Of a stretch of 42,702 nucleotides of DNA, positions 29,950-38,431 are shown piece after piece. A model generated the notes under the pieces. The model saw only the letters and a program-made list of their open reading frames with translations. It searched no databases and was not told the DNA's origin. Position numbers and translations under genes: made by a program. Source of the DNA: an uncultured Eubacteriales bacterium (GTDB lineage: Bacteria; Bacillota; Clostridia; Lachnospirales; CAG-274); NCBI GenBank assembly GCA_949738935.1, contig CATJCJ010000305.1, positions 1 through 42,702 on the forward strand, given 5' to 3'. Numbering within the stretch: position 1 is the stretch's first letter; each line of letters opens with the position of its first letter.

Positions 29950-30096
29950 ATGAAAGAGAAAAACAGAACATGGATTATTATAGCCATTATTATAGCTGTA
30001 TTATTGTTGGGCTATTGGGTTTTATCATCTCCCAGAGTGGAGAAAGATGTAAACCAACAGTCAAAAGAGGTTATTGAAGATCTTACTATTGACTAA
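29950..30096 (+). CDS. 48-aa single-TM small membrane protein
   Basis: MKEKNRTWIIIAIIIAVLLLGYWVLSSPRVEKDVNQQSKEVIEDLTID*; positive N-terminus, TM, polar tail. Below the ORF-track cutoff. Confidence 0.65.
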   Translation: MKEKNRTWIIIAIIIAVLLLGYWVLSSPRVEKDVNQQSKEVIEDLTID

Positions 30097-30176
30097 TTCT
30101 TTGTATGACTAAAAATAGAAAAGAGTGGCCTTCACAAAATGAAAGTCGCTCTTTCCTGTTTATTTTAATCTCTTAT

Positions 30177-31625
30177 TTAGAGAATGCTTTTCACTGTTTC
30201 CAGCATACCTTTTTCCTGGATAGAATCAAGGTTGGCTTTTACCGCTTCGGCCAGTCCTGGGATATTATTCAGATTTTCACCCCAAATAAACTCAGCGCCA
30301 AGTACACCTTCTGTTACTTTCTGAGTACAACCGGTTGCCCACAGTTCTTTCAACAGATTCATGATTTCCGGAGCGTCGTTTGGTATAATTTCGGCGCCAT
30401 CAGCACGAACGCCACCTTTATAATAGGTAATGATAGCAGCCAAACCTAATACTAAACCTTTTGGCAATTCTCCTTTACGCTCTAAATAAGTTTTCAATCC
30501 CGGCAGGTCACGTGTCTGATATTTCGGGAATGAATTCAGCATGATACTTGTTACAGCATGGTCTACAAACGGATTATTGAAGCGCTCCAATACATCGTGA
30601 GCAAATTTCTCCAGCTCGTCTTTTGGTAAGTTAAGTGTCTCCATTAACTCATCAAACATTACTTTGTGGATATATTTACCAACAACCTCGTGCTCACAGG
30701 CTTCACGCACAATATTTACTCCCGACAGATAGGCTACCGGAGAAAGGACAGTGTGCGGACCATTCAATAAAGTTACTTTACGTTCGTGATACGGAGCCTC
30801 AGATGGAACGAATAATACATTCAGGCCGGCTTTGTCAGCAGGGAACTCTTTCGCAATCTCTTGTGGTGCTTCAATGACCCAAAGATGGAATATTTCGGCC
30901 TGAACAACCAGATTATCATCGTATTGTAGTTTTTCCTTGATGGCAGCAATGTCTTTACGGGGGAATCCGGGTACAATGCGGTCTACCAATGTAGCATATA
31001 CGCCGCAGGCTTCTTCAAACCATGTTTTGAATTCTTCACCCAGGTTCCATAATTCGATGTATTGATAGATTGTTTCTTTTAGTTTGTGGCCATTAAGAAA
31101 GATAAGTTCGCATGGGAAAATGATTAATCCTTTACTCTTATCTCCATTGAATGTTTTGAAACGATGATATAACAATTGAGTCAGCTTGCCCGGATAAGAA
31201 GTTGCAGGTGCATCATCCAGTTTACAAGACGGATCGAAAGCGATACCGGCTTCAGTAGTATTGGAAATAACAAAGCGCATCTCCGGTTGTTCCGCCAACT
31301 TCATGAACTCTGCATTTTGTGTATAGGGGTTCAATGCACGGCTGATAACGTCAATCATTGTGAGACTATTAACAGCTTCGCCTTTGTCCAGTCCCTGGAG
31401 GTTTACATGATAGAGATCATCCTGCGCATTCAGCATGTCCACCATACCTTTGTCGATAGGTTGAACAACGACTACGCTACTATTGAAATCGGCTTTCTCG
31501 TTCATATTATAGATTATCCAATCTACAAATGCACGTAAAAAGTTTCCTTCACCAAATTGGATGATACGCTCTGGGCGTTGTACTTTAAGAGCTGTCTCTT
31601 TGTTTAATGCTTTCATGTTAATCAA
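30177..31625 (-). CDS. uxaB: Tagaturonate reductase (altronate oxidoreductase)
   Basis: 482 aa; RIIQFGEGNFLRAFVDWIIYNMNE, VISNTTEAGI, KLTQLLYHRF, polyol dehydrogenase/UxaB layout. Confidence 0.93.
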   Translation of the reverse strand: MINMKALNKETALKVQRPERIIQFGEGNFLRAFVDWIIYNMNEKADFNSSVVVVQPIDKGMVDMLNAQDDLYHVNLQGLDKGEAVNSLTMIDVISRALNPYTQNAEFMKLAEQPEMRFVISNTTEAGIAFDPSCKLDDAPATSYPGKLTQLLYHRFKTFNGDKSKGLIIFPCELIFLNGHKLKETIYQYIELWNLGEEFKTWFEEACGVYATLVDRIVPGFPRKDIAAIKEKLQYDDNLVVQAEIFHLWVIEAPQEIAKEFPADKAGLNVLFVPSEAPYHERKVTLLNGPHTVLSPVAYLSGVNIVREACEHEVVGKYIHKVMFDELMETLNLPKDELEKFAHDVLERFNNPFVDHAVTSIMLNSFPKYQTRDLPGLKTYLERKGELPKGLVLGLAAIITYYKGGVRADGAEIIPNDAPEIMNLLKELWATGCTQKVTEGVLGAEFIWGENLNNIPGLAEAVKANLDSIQEKGMLETVKSIL

Positions 31626-31643
31626 AATTATAAAATTAATATG

Positions 31644-32705
31644 TTATTCAAATTCGAAATAAAAATCAATATTCTCTTTTATCAGAATATCAATCGGCAT
31701 ATATTTCAGCGGTTCAACAGATTTTTTGAAGACGATGTTGTCACATAGTGTTTTTACACCACAGTAGCCTTGAAGCCCGGGACGTTGACCTATAAGATAG
31801 GTGACTTCTCCTGATTTCAGCAATTCGGTATTGTTCCTTAGAAGATCATACCCTATCAGGCCAGTCATGTTCTGTCCCTTTTCCCGTAAGTAGTGCCCCA
31901 CCTGGTAAACACGAGAGTTGAATACCGCCCCCAATGTTGCTTTTGGATGTTTCCGGAAAAAGTCACTTAATATTTCATTATTTTTTTCCGGATTATTCTT
32001 ATTCAATATTACTTCGTGAATCGCGATGTCTTTATGTTCTTCAGAAATATATTTCATGAATCCTTCAAGACGACGTTTCATCTGTATCTCTGCCGGATTA
32101 TCCTTGTTATTATTTAAAAACAATATCAATTCTTGCCCCTGCTGATAATTGCGCATCAGGATTTTAGCTGCAATATATCCGCTCTTATAAGAATCCTGAC
32201 CGATGTATTTCAGAGCTTTAGCTTCTTCAATATCAAAATCAATGAATGCAAACGGAATATTTTTATCTTTTAAATATGCGAGCATTGAAAGAGTGTCTTC
32301 CCGAAAATTAGGAGCTAAAAGCAGTGCATCTGTGTTGCTTTTCTCTATTTTCTGACATGCATCCTGATAAGATTTTCGGTCTCCATGTTTGTAATGCAAG
32401 TAATCTACACTAACGTTAAACGGACGTAACTCTTGCCGGGCACGTTCAATACCGGTTGCCACAGAATGCCAATAATCATGTTCTACATAATAGGGTATCA
32501 TGCATGTAATGGTGTACTTTTTCTTGGCAGCCAGGCCGATAGCAAATACATTGGGCTGATAATTGATCTCATCGAGCACCTTCTGGACTTTTTCTTTGCT
32601 TTTCTGAGATACATCACCCCGATTGTGAAGTACCCGGTCTACCGTTCCGGCAGAAACTCCTGCCATCTGGGCTATATCTTTTATGGTGTAGTTCTGGTCT
32701 TCCAT
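31644..32705 (-). CDS. LacI-family transcriptional regulator
   Basis: 353 aa; YTIKDIAQMAGVSAGTVDRVLHNRGDVSQKSKEKVQKVLDEINYQPN plus periplasmic-binding-like domain. Confidence 0.95.
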   Translation of the reverse strand: MEDQNYTIKDIAQMAGVSAGTVDRVLHNRGDVSQKSKEKVQKVLDEINYQPNVFAIGLAAKKKYTITCMIPYYVEHDYWHSVATGIERARQELRPFNVSVDYLHYKHGDRKSYQDACQKIEKSNTDALLLAPNFREDTLSMLAYLKDKNIPFAFIDFDIEEAKALKYIGQDSYKSGYIAAKILMRNYQQGQELILFLNNNKDNPAEIQMKRRLEGFMKYISEEHKDIAIHEVILNKNNPEKNNEILSDFFRKHPKATLGAVFNSRVYQVGHYLREKGQNMTGLIGYDLLRNNTELLKSGEVTYLIGQRPGLQGYCGVKTLCDNIVFKKSVEPLKYMPIDILIKENIDFYFEFE

Positions 32706-32739
32706 AGCTTTAAAACTTAAATATTATAAATATTCGCTG

Positions 32740-32747
32740 CAAATATA
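32740..32747 (-). promoter_or_regulatory. -7 element TATATTTG for lacI (minus)
   Basis: Reverse complement of caaatata; TTG -33 candidate at 32768-32766, 18-nt spacer. Confidence 0.55.
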
Positions 32748-32755
32748 CGAATTAT

Positions 32756-32786
32756 TTTGTTCCTACAAGTAATTTTTCTACTTTTG
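32756..32786 (+). promoter_or_regulatory. uxaC promoter: TTTG (32756-32759) - 19 nt - TACTTTTG (32779-32786)
   Basis: Exact match to the Bacteroides -33/-7 consensus and spacing. Confidence 0.7.
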
Positions 32787-32902
32787 TGTTCGATAACGGT
32801 TAATAAAACTAAAACGATAATCAGGCCTATTAGCTTTACAATCAATACTATATAGGTTACGATATAAAAAGTAATTATTTTATATACTTAAAACACAGTA
32901 GA

Positions 32903-34309
32903 ATGAAAAACTTTATGGATGAAAACTTCCTGTTGCAGACAGAAACAGCACAGAAGTTGTATCACGAACATGCGGCAAAGATGCCAATTATTGATTACCA
33001 CTGTCACTTAATTCCTCAAATGGTTGCTGATGATTATCAGTTTAAATCATTGACAGAAATTTGGTTGGGTGGCGACCATTACAAGTGGCGTGCAATGCGT
33101 ACTAACGGTGTAGATGAGCGTTATTGTACCGGTAAGGATACTACAGATTGGGAAAAATTTGAGAAGTGGGCTGAAACCGTACCTTATACTTTCCGTAATC
33201 CGTTGTATCACTGGACTCATCTGGAACTGAAGACTGCGTTTGGTATTGATAAGATTTTGAGTCCGAAGACTGCCCGTGAGATCTATGATGAATGTAATGA
33301 AAAGTTGGCTTTACCCGAATATTCGGCTCGTGGTATGATGCGTCGTTATCGTGTAGAAGTGGTTTGTACTACTGATGATCCTATCGATTCACTGGAATAT
33401 CACATCAAAACACGTGAGAGTGGATTTGAAATAAAAATGCTTCCTACATGGCGTCCGGATAAAGCGATGGCTGTAGAAGTTCCTGCAGACTTCCGTTCAT
33501 ATATGGAAAAACTTTCCGAAGTGAGTGGCGTTACCATCTCTGCATATGATGATATGATTGCTGCTTTGCGCAAACGTCATGACTTCTTTGCTGAACAAGG
33601 CTGCAAACTGTCAGATCATGGTATTGAAGAATTTTATGCCGAAGATTATACAGATGCGGAAATCAAAGCTATATTTAATAAGGTGTATGGCGGAGCAGAA
33701 TTGACGAAGGAAGAGATTCTGAAGTTTAAATCGGCTATGTTGGTGGTATTTGGTGAAATGGATTGGGAAAAAGGCTGGACTCAACAGTTCCATTATGGTG
33801 CTATCCGTAACAACAACAGTAAGATGTTTAAGCTTCTGGGTCCTGATACCGGTTTTGATTCAATTGGTGAATTTACTACGGCAAAAGCTATGTCTAAATT
33901 CCTTGACCGCTTAAACTCTAAGGGTAAATTGACAAAAACAATCCTTTATAACCTCAATCCTTGTGCAAACGAAGTGATTGCCACGATGCTGGGTAACTTC
34001 CAGGATGGTACTGTTGCAGGAAAGATACAGTTTGGTTCAGGCTGGTGGTTCCTCGATCAGAAAGATGGTATGGAAAAGCAGATGAATGCTCTTTCTGTAT
34101 TAGGATTGCTGAGTCGTTTCGTAGGTATGTTGACCGATTCTCGTTCCTTCCTCTCCTACCCGCGTCATGAATATTTCCGTCGTACGTTATGTAATCTGGT
34201 GGGTCGTGATGTAGAAAATGGTGAAATTCCGGTATCAGAAATGGATCGTGTAAACCAAATGATTGAAGATATCAGTTATAATAATGCTAAGAACTTCTTT
34301 CAGTTTTAA
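32903..34309 (+). CDS. uxaC: Glucuronate isomerase
   Basis: 468 aa; IIDYHCHLIPQMVADDYQFKSLTEIWLGGDHYKWRAMR, FGSGWWFLDQKDGMEKQM, DSRSFLSYPRHEYFRR. Confidence 0.96.
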   Translation: MKNFMDENFLLQTETAQKLYHEHAAKMPIIDYHCHLIPQMVADDYQFKSLTEIWLGGDHYKWRAMRTNGVDERYCTGKDTTDWEKFEKWAETVPYTFRNPLYHWTHLELKTAFGIDKILSPKTAREIYDECNEKLALPEYSARGMMRRYRVEVVCTTDDPIDSLEYHIKTRESGFEIKMLPTWRPDKAMAVEVPADFRSYMEKLSEVSGVTISAYDDMIAALRKRHDFFAEQGCKLSDHGIEEFYAEDYTDAEIKAIFNKVYGGAELTKEEILKFKSAMLVVFGEMDWEKGWTQQFHYGAIRNNNSKMFKLLGPDTGFDSIGEFTTAKAMSKFLDRLNSKGKLTKTILYNLNPCANEVIATMLGNFQDGTVAGKIQFGSGWWFLDQKDGMEKQMNALSVLGLLSRFVGMLTDSRSFLSYPRHEYFRRTLCNLVGRDVENGEIPVSEMDRVNQMIEDISYNNAKNFFQF

Positions 34310-34339
34310 TCAGATAAAAATCTGATAAGAAAACAGAAT

Positions 34340-34377
34340 ACCGGCAGGAACTAATCATGTTCCTGCCGGTTTTTTTA
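34340..34377 (+). terminator. Rho-independent terminator after uxaC
   Basis: ACCGGCAGGAAC-taatcat-GTTCCTGCCGGT-TTTTTTT. Confidence 0.92.
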
Positions 34378-34387
34378 TATGAAACCA

Positions 34388-34417
34388 TTGTCATTTCTAT
34401 TTTATTCATTAACTTTG
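34388..34417 (+). promoter_or_regulatory. Promoter of orphan wza-wzc: TTG (34388-34390) - 19 nt - TAACTTTG (34410-34417)
   Basis: Close match to the Bacteroides promoter consensus; predicts TSS near 34424 and a ~300-nt leader. Confidence 0.65.
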
Positions 34418-34472
34418 CAGTCTGTTTAGAAACTTTATATAAAGGTTCTAAATGGTTACATATTAATTAGTT

Positions 34473-34670
34473 AGAAGCGTTTACGATATTATTCTTGTCA
34501 AGGAAATCGCCAATTTCAAAAGAGACACTGGAATAATAAGCAACAAAACGCTCATGCTCGCTGTATATCTACGAATGTATAGTTGGGCGTGGGCTGTTGC
34601 TTCATTATTTGTGTTTCGGGTGTTTGGCGATACCTCTTGACAGATAATGGCAACAGTTCCCACGCTTTCT
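34473..34670 (+). ncRNA. Candidate cis-regulatory RNA leader with mutually exclusive helices
   Basis: Alternative 1: 34495-34513:34624-34643 enclosing 34532-34544:34596-34609, outer helices 34488-34492:34644-34648 and 34473-34480:34662-34670. Alternative 2: 34587-34611:34641-34665. Confidence 0.6.
34554..34640 (+). CDS. Possible 28-aa hydrophobic leader peptide
   Basis: MLAVYLRMYSWAWAVASLFVFRVFGDTS*; lies within the alternative-fold region. Coding status unproven. Confidence 0.25.
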   Translation: MLAVYLRMYSWAWAVASLFVFRVFGDTS

Positions 34671-34685
34671 ATATATAATTAGAAT

Positions 34686-34708
34686 AGCTGGTGCGGGAAC
34701 CACCGGCT
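34686..34708 (+). promoter_or_regulatory. Hairpin 15 nt upstream of the orphan wza start codon
   Basis: AGCTGGTG-CGGGAAC-CACCGGCT, 8 bp with one G-U. Confidence 0.6.
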
Positions 34709-34722
34709 ACGAACAAACAGTA

Positions 34723-35514
34723 ATGAATCGAGCAGTTCAGGCTACCATGGTTGTAGCTTTGTGTCTTGTTGTCATGTCTTGTGCATCAAGCAGGCGGGTT
34801 GTCTATTTACAAGAGAAAAGTGTAGAAATACCGGAATCTTCCGTGGCTTTTGATGCCCGGATCATGCCAAAAGACTTAATAACCATTTCTGTCAGTACCC
34901 CCGAACCGGAAGCAGCTTTGCCATTCAATCTGATTGTTCCTTCTGCCCAGTCGGGCAACAGCCTTTCCAGTCTTGTCTCCCAACCTACATTGCAAAACTA
35001 TCTCGTTAACAATGAAGGGGAGATCTCTTTCCCTGTTCTGGGACAATTGAAAGTAGGCGGACTCACAACACAACAGACTTCTGAAATGATTATTTCACAG
35101 TTGCATAAGTACCTGAAAGAACCACCCATTGTTACCGTCCGTTTGATAAACTATAAAGTATCTGTCATAGGAGAAGTGAATCGCCCCAATATGTATACGG
35201 TGATTAACGAAAAGATAAATGTATTTGAAGCATTAGCTATGGCGGGCGATCTCACGATTTATGGAAGAAGAGATCGTATACGAATCATGAGAGAGGACAT
35301 CGACTCTCACCGGCATATTATTACACTGAATCTGAATGATGCCAATATCATATACTCACCTTATTTCTATTTGCAGCAGAATGACATTGTATATGTAGAA
35401 CCTAATAAAGCAAAGTCTCAAAGTGCCAATATCGGTTCTTCTACTACATTGCTGGTTTCTGTTACTTCTATTCTGATATCACTTGCCGGATTGATTGTTA
35501 ACATACTTCGCTAA
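34723..35514 (+). CDS. Polysaccharide export lipoprotein (second Wza-like)
   Basis: 263 aa; lipobox LCLVVMSC; YLVNNEGEISFPVLGQLKVGGLTTQQ; SVIGEVNRPNMYTV; AMAGDLTIYGRRDRIRIMRED. Confidence 0.92.
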   Translation: MNRAVQATMVVALCLVVMSCASSRRVVYLQEKSVEIPESSVAFDARIMPKDLITISVSTPEPEAALPFNLIVPSAQSGNSLSSLVSQPTLQNYLVNNEGEISFPVLGQLKVGGLTTQQTSEMIISQLHKYLKEPPIVTVRLINYKVSVIGEVNRPNMYTVINEKINVFEALAMAGDLTIYGRRDRIRIMREDIDSHRHIITLNLNDANIIYSPYFYLQQNDIVYVEPNKAKSQSANIGSSTTLLVSVTSILISLAGLIVNILR

Positions 35515-35524
35515 TTTAAAGATT

Positions 35525-37855
35525 ATGGAAAATAACCGAATGACGAATGACCCTGTTCAGGAACAGGAGATTGATTTAATTGAGCTTTTTTACAAACTTC
35601 TTGCCCGATGGAAGTGGTTCGTTGCTTCTCTTATTCTGGCATTGGCTGCTGCTTTTATTTATGTTCATTTAGTAACTCCTGTTTATCAGGCCTCTGCTTC
35701 CATTGTTATTAAGGAGACAGAGAATCAGAATAAAGTAGTTGACGAACTTTTTGCCATGGCAAATACCCAACTTCCTAATACAGGAACTCAGATTGATGAT
35801 GAAATGGAGATACTACGTTCGCGTTCTACCCTTTTACAGGTAGTCAATGAGCTTCGTTTGCATACGACTTATCGCATCAGAAAAAACTTCAGATACGTAG
35901 AAGATACTGCTTCACCATTGGTTGCTATTCTTGATGAAGCGGCTATGGATACTTTGACAGGAACTTTGCTACTGGAAATTGATAGTAAGAAAAGAGGATA
36001 TGTAGTGACTGCAGCATTAAATGATGTTTGCCGGACAACTGAGTTTACAGGGTTTCCGGTTACTGTTGAAACGCCCGCAGGAAAAGTGATGCTTCGTATG
36101 ACCAACGACCAGAGTGAATGGCCGGGAACTATGAAAATTATGATTTGCCGTCCTATAGATGCTGTGAAAAGTTGCGCATCACGTCTTTCCGTTAGTACCA
36201 TTTCTAAGAAAACATCGATTATTTCTCTTTCATACACGGATGTCAGTAAGCGCAGAGCAGAGCTTTTCCTTTCCAGATTGATTGAAATTTATAACCGTGA
36301 TGCGATGGAAGATAAAAACAAAGTGACAGGAAATACTTTGCAGTTTGTAACAGAGCGGCTTGATAGTATCAGTCGTGAACTGGGCTTTGTGGACAAGAAT
36401 CTGGAACGCTATAAACTGAAAGAGCGTCTTAGTGATATAAAAACCAACATGGTACTTGATCTTAATACAAATAATGAATACGAGAAGAAATTGCTTGATG
36501 TGGAAACACAATTGAACATGACTGCTTATATCTATGAATATTTGCAAGATAGTAACCATCCTTTTTCTTTATTACCCATTAATACCGGAATTGCAGATAC
36601 TGAACTTGCCAAATTAGTAAATGAGTACAATAAAGAATTGCTGGAGCGTGAAAGATTGTTGCATATAATGAAAGAGAATAATCCGGCTGTTATAAACCAG
36701 GGTATTAAGATTGACGCTTTAAGACGGAATGTGCTCAATTCGCTTTCAGGAATAAAAAATGGTTTACTGATAGCGCGTGACGATATTATGCAGAAAACAA
36801 ACTATTTTAATACCCGGATAGATAACCTGCCCAAACAAGAGAGAGAATTTAATAACATCGACCGTCAGCAACAAATTAAGGCGAATCTTTATCTGATGTT
36901 ACTTGAGCGCAGAGAACAGGCTGCTATCTCATTGGCTGCTACTATTAATAAAGCACGTATTATTGATGCGGCGCTTGCTGCTAATGCACCGGTAGCTCCC
37001 AAAAGTATGATGATTTATGCCGGAGCGAGCTTCATGTCTCTTGTGCTTACTGCCGGAATAGTTCTGTTTGGAGGAATTTTCCGTACTAAATTGACGTCAC
37101 TATCTGAGTTGGAAGCAATTGGTTTACCACAGGTGGGGACTATTCCACAGATGAATGATTCGGAACGGCAAGTTGAAGACGGTCGGAATGATGTAATAGA
37201 TGAAGCATTCAGGCGTTTGCGCAGTAACCTTCGTTTTATGGCCGAAGGAGATGATAAGAAATGTATTCTTGTGACTTCTACGATGAGTGCTGAAGGTAAA
37301 AGCTTTACGAGTATAAACCTGGCGCTGACTTTTGCTTTCCTGGGATGCAAAGTATTAATTGTGGGACTTGATATTCGTCGTCCGAGACTCGCTGATTTTT
37401 TTAAGATTAGAAACGAACAGGGAATGACTAATTACCTCTCCGGGAGTGAAGTGTCCCTGGATAGCATTATCTATCCTTCCGGCATTCATAAAGACCTGTT
37501 TGTGCTTCCTGCAGGTCCTGTACCTCCCAATCCGGCAGAACAATTGGAAAAAGAAAAACTTAGGGTAGCCTTTGATTATTTGCGTAAACAATTTGATTAT
37601 ATTATCGTCGATTCGGCTCCGGTAGGTATGGTGAGTGATACATTGAGCCTTGGAAAGATAACGGACTTCACTCTCTATGTATGCCGGTTGAATTATACAC
37701 CTAAAAAGGCTTTGTCAATCATACGGGATTTGGAATCGGGTGGTCAGTTGAATCGTATTTCCATATTGGTAAACGGGTACAATATGTCTGATGAAAAATA
37801 TGCTTATGGCAAGTACGGTTACGGATATGGCTATGGGCATAAAAACAATAAATAG
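35525..37855 (+). CDS. Wzc-like polysaccharide co-polymerase with BY-kinase domain
   Basis: Wzz domain, Walker A MSAEGKSFTSINLA, Walker A' VLIVGLDIRRPRLADFF, Walker B YIIVDSAPVG, Tyr cluster YAYGKYGYGYGYG. Start reassigned from 35495 to ATG 35525 (MENNRMTND). Confidence 0.93.
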   Translation: MENNRMTNDPVQEQEIDLIELFYKLLARWKWFVASLILALAAAFIYVHLVTPVYQASASIVIKETENQNKVVDELFAMANTQLPNTGTQIDDEMEILRSRSTLLQVVNELRLHTTYRIRKNFRYVEDTASPLVAILDEAAMDTLTGTLLLEIDSKKRGYVVTAALNDVCRTTEFTGFPVTVETPAGKVMLRMTNDQSEWPGTMKIMICRPIDAVKSCASRLSVSTISKKTSIISLSYTDVSKRRAELFLSRLIEIYNRDAMEDKNKVTGNTLQFVTERLDSISRELGFVDKNLERYKLKERLSDIKTNMVLDLNTNNEYEKKLLDVETQLNMTAYIYEYLQDSNHPFSLLPINTGIADTELAKLVNEYNKELLERERLLHIMKENNPAVINQGIKIDALRRNVLNSLSGIKNGLLIARDDIMQKTNYFNTRIDNLPKQEREFNNIDRQQQIKANLYLMLLERREQAAISLAATINKARIIDAALAANAPVAPKSMMIYAGASFMSLVLTAGIVLFGGIFRTKLTSLSELEAIGLPQVGTIPQMNDSERQVEDGRNDVIDEAFRRLRSNLRFMAEGDDKKCILVTSTMSAEGKSFTSINLALTFAFLGCKVLIVGLDIRRPRLADFFKIRNEQGMTNYLSGSEVSLDSIIYPSGIHKDLFVLPAGPVPPNPAEQLEKEKLRVAFDYLRKQFDYIIVDSAPVGMVSDTLSLGKITDFTLYVCRLNYTPKKALSIIRDLESGGQLNRISILVNGYNMSDEKYAYGKYGYGYGYGHKNNK

Positions 37856-37878
37856 CATTTTTCTTTTCACTCAACAAA

Positions 37879-37935
37879 AATACCGCATAAAAGAAATCTT
37901 AATATGGGAAGATTTCTCTTGCGGTATTTTTTATT
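37879..37935 (+). terminator. Rho-independent terminator after wzc
   Basis: AATACCGCA...AGAAATCTT-aatatggg-AAGATTTCT...TGCGGTATT-TTTT. Confidence 0.8.
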
Positions 37936-37936
37936 T

Positions 37937-38332
37937 TCAAAACCATTTTCTTTTCTTTTTAGGCTCTTGCTTGTATATCTCGGCAAAGGTTCTTTTCTCT
38001 TTTATTATTTGATAAATAATTCCCCAGTCGGGAAGTCCTCCCAGGTTACGGTCATCAATAAATAAGTCTACTTTTAGTTTCCGGGAATAATCTTTATCTG
38101 TCATTTCTTCTTCCGGATAGTCTTTGTTCACTGCATAAAACTCAAGGCCTCGTGCCCTGCACCATTCTACAGCTTCTTCCAGGAGTTTGCCTTCGCGTAC
38201 ACTCCACAATATCAGCCAATGCCCCTCTCGTTGTAACAGTTTCAGGGTCTCAATCGCAAAAGGAATTTCCTTGCCAATACGTGGATAACAATGTTCTACA
38301 ATGGTTCCGTCAAAGTCTACAGCTATTCTCAT
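37937..38332 (-). CDS. HAD-superfamily hydrolase
   Basis: 131 aa; MRIAVDFDGTIVEHCYP, LILWSVREG, DLFIDDRNLGG. Confidence 0.85.
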   Translation of the reverse strand: MRIAVDFDGTIVEHCYPRIGKEIPFAIETLKLLQREGHWLILWSVREGKLLEEAVEWCRARGLEFYAVNKDYPEEEMTDKDYSRKLKVDLFIDDRNLGGLPDWGIIYQIIKEKRTFAEIYKQEPKKKRKWF

Positions 38333-38431
38333 TTCACTATTTCTTAGGTGTTATTGCTGACAAATGTACATATAAATAGCCAAAAAAGACTATCTTTGCG
38401 CTGAATTAATACATAAAAACAGAAAATTTAC

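Noticed and set aside
34481-34663. Minus-strand 60-aa ORF MGTVAIICQEVSPNTRN...
   Set aside because: Coincides with the inverted-repeat RNA leader; the helices explain the sequence better and no promoter is seen on that strand.
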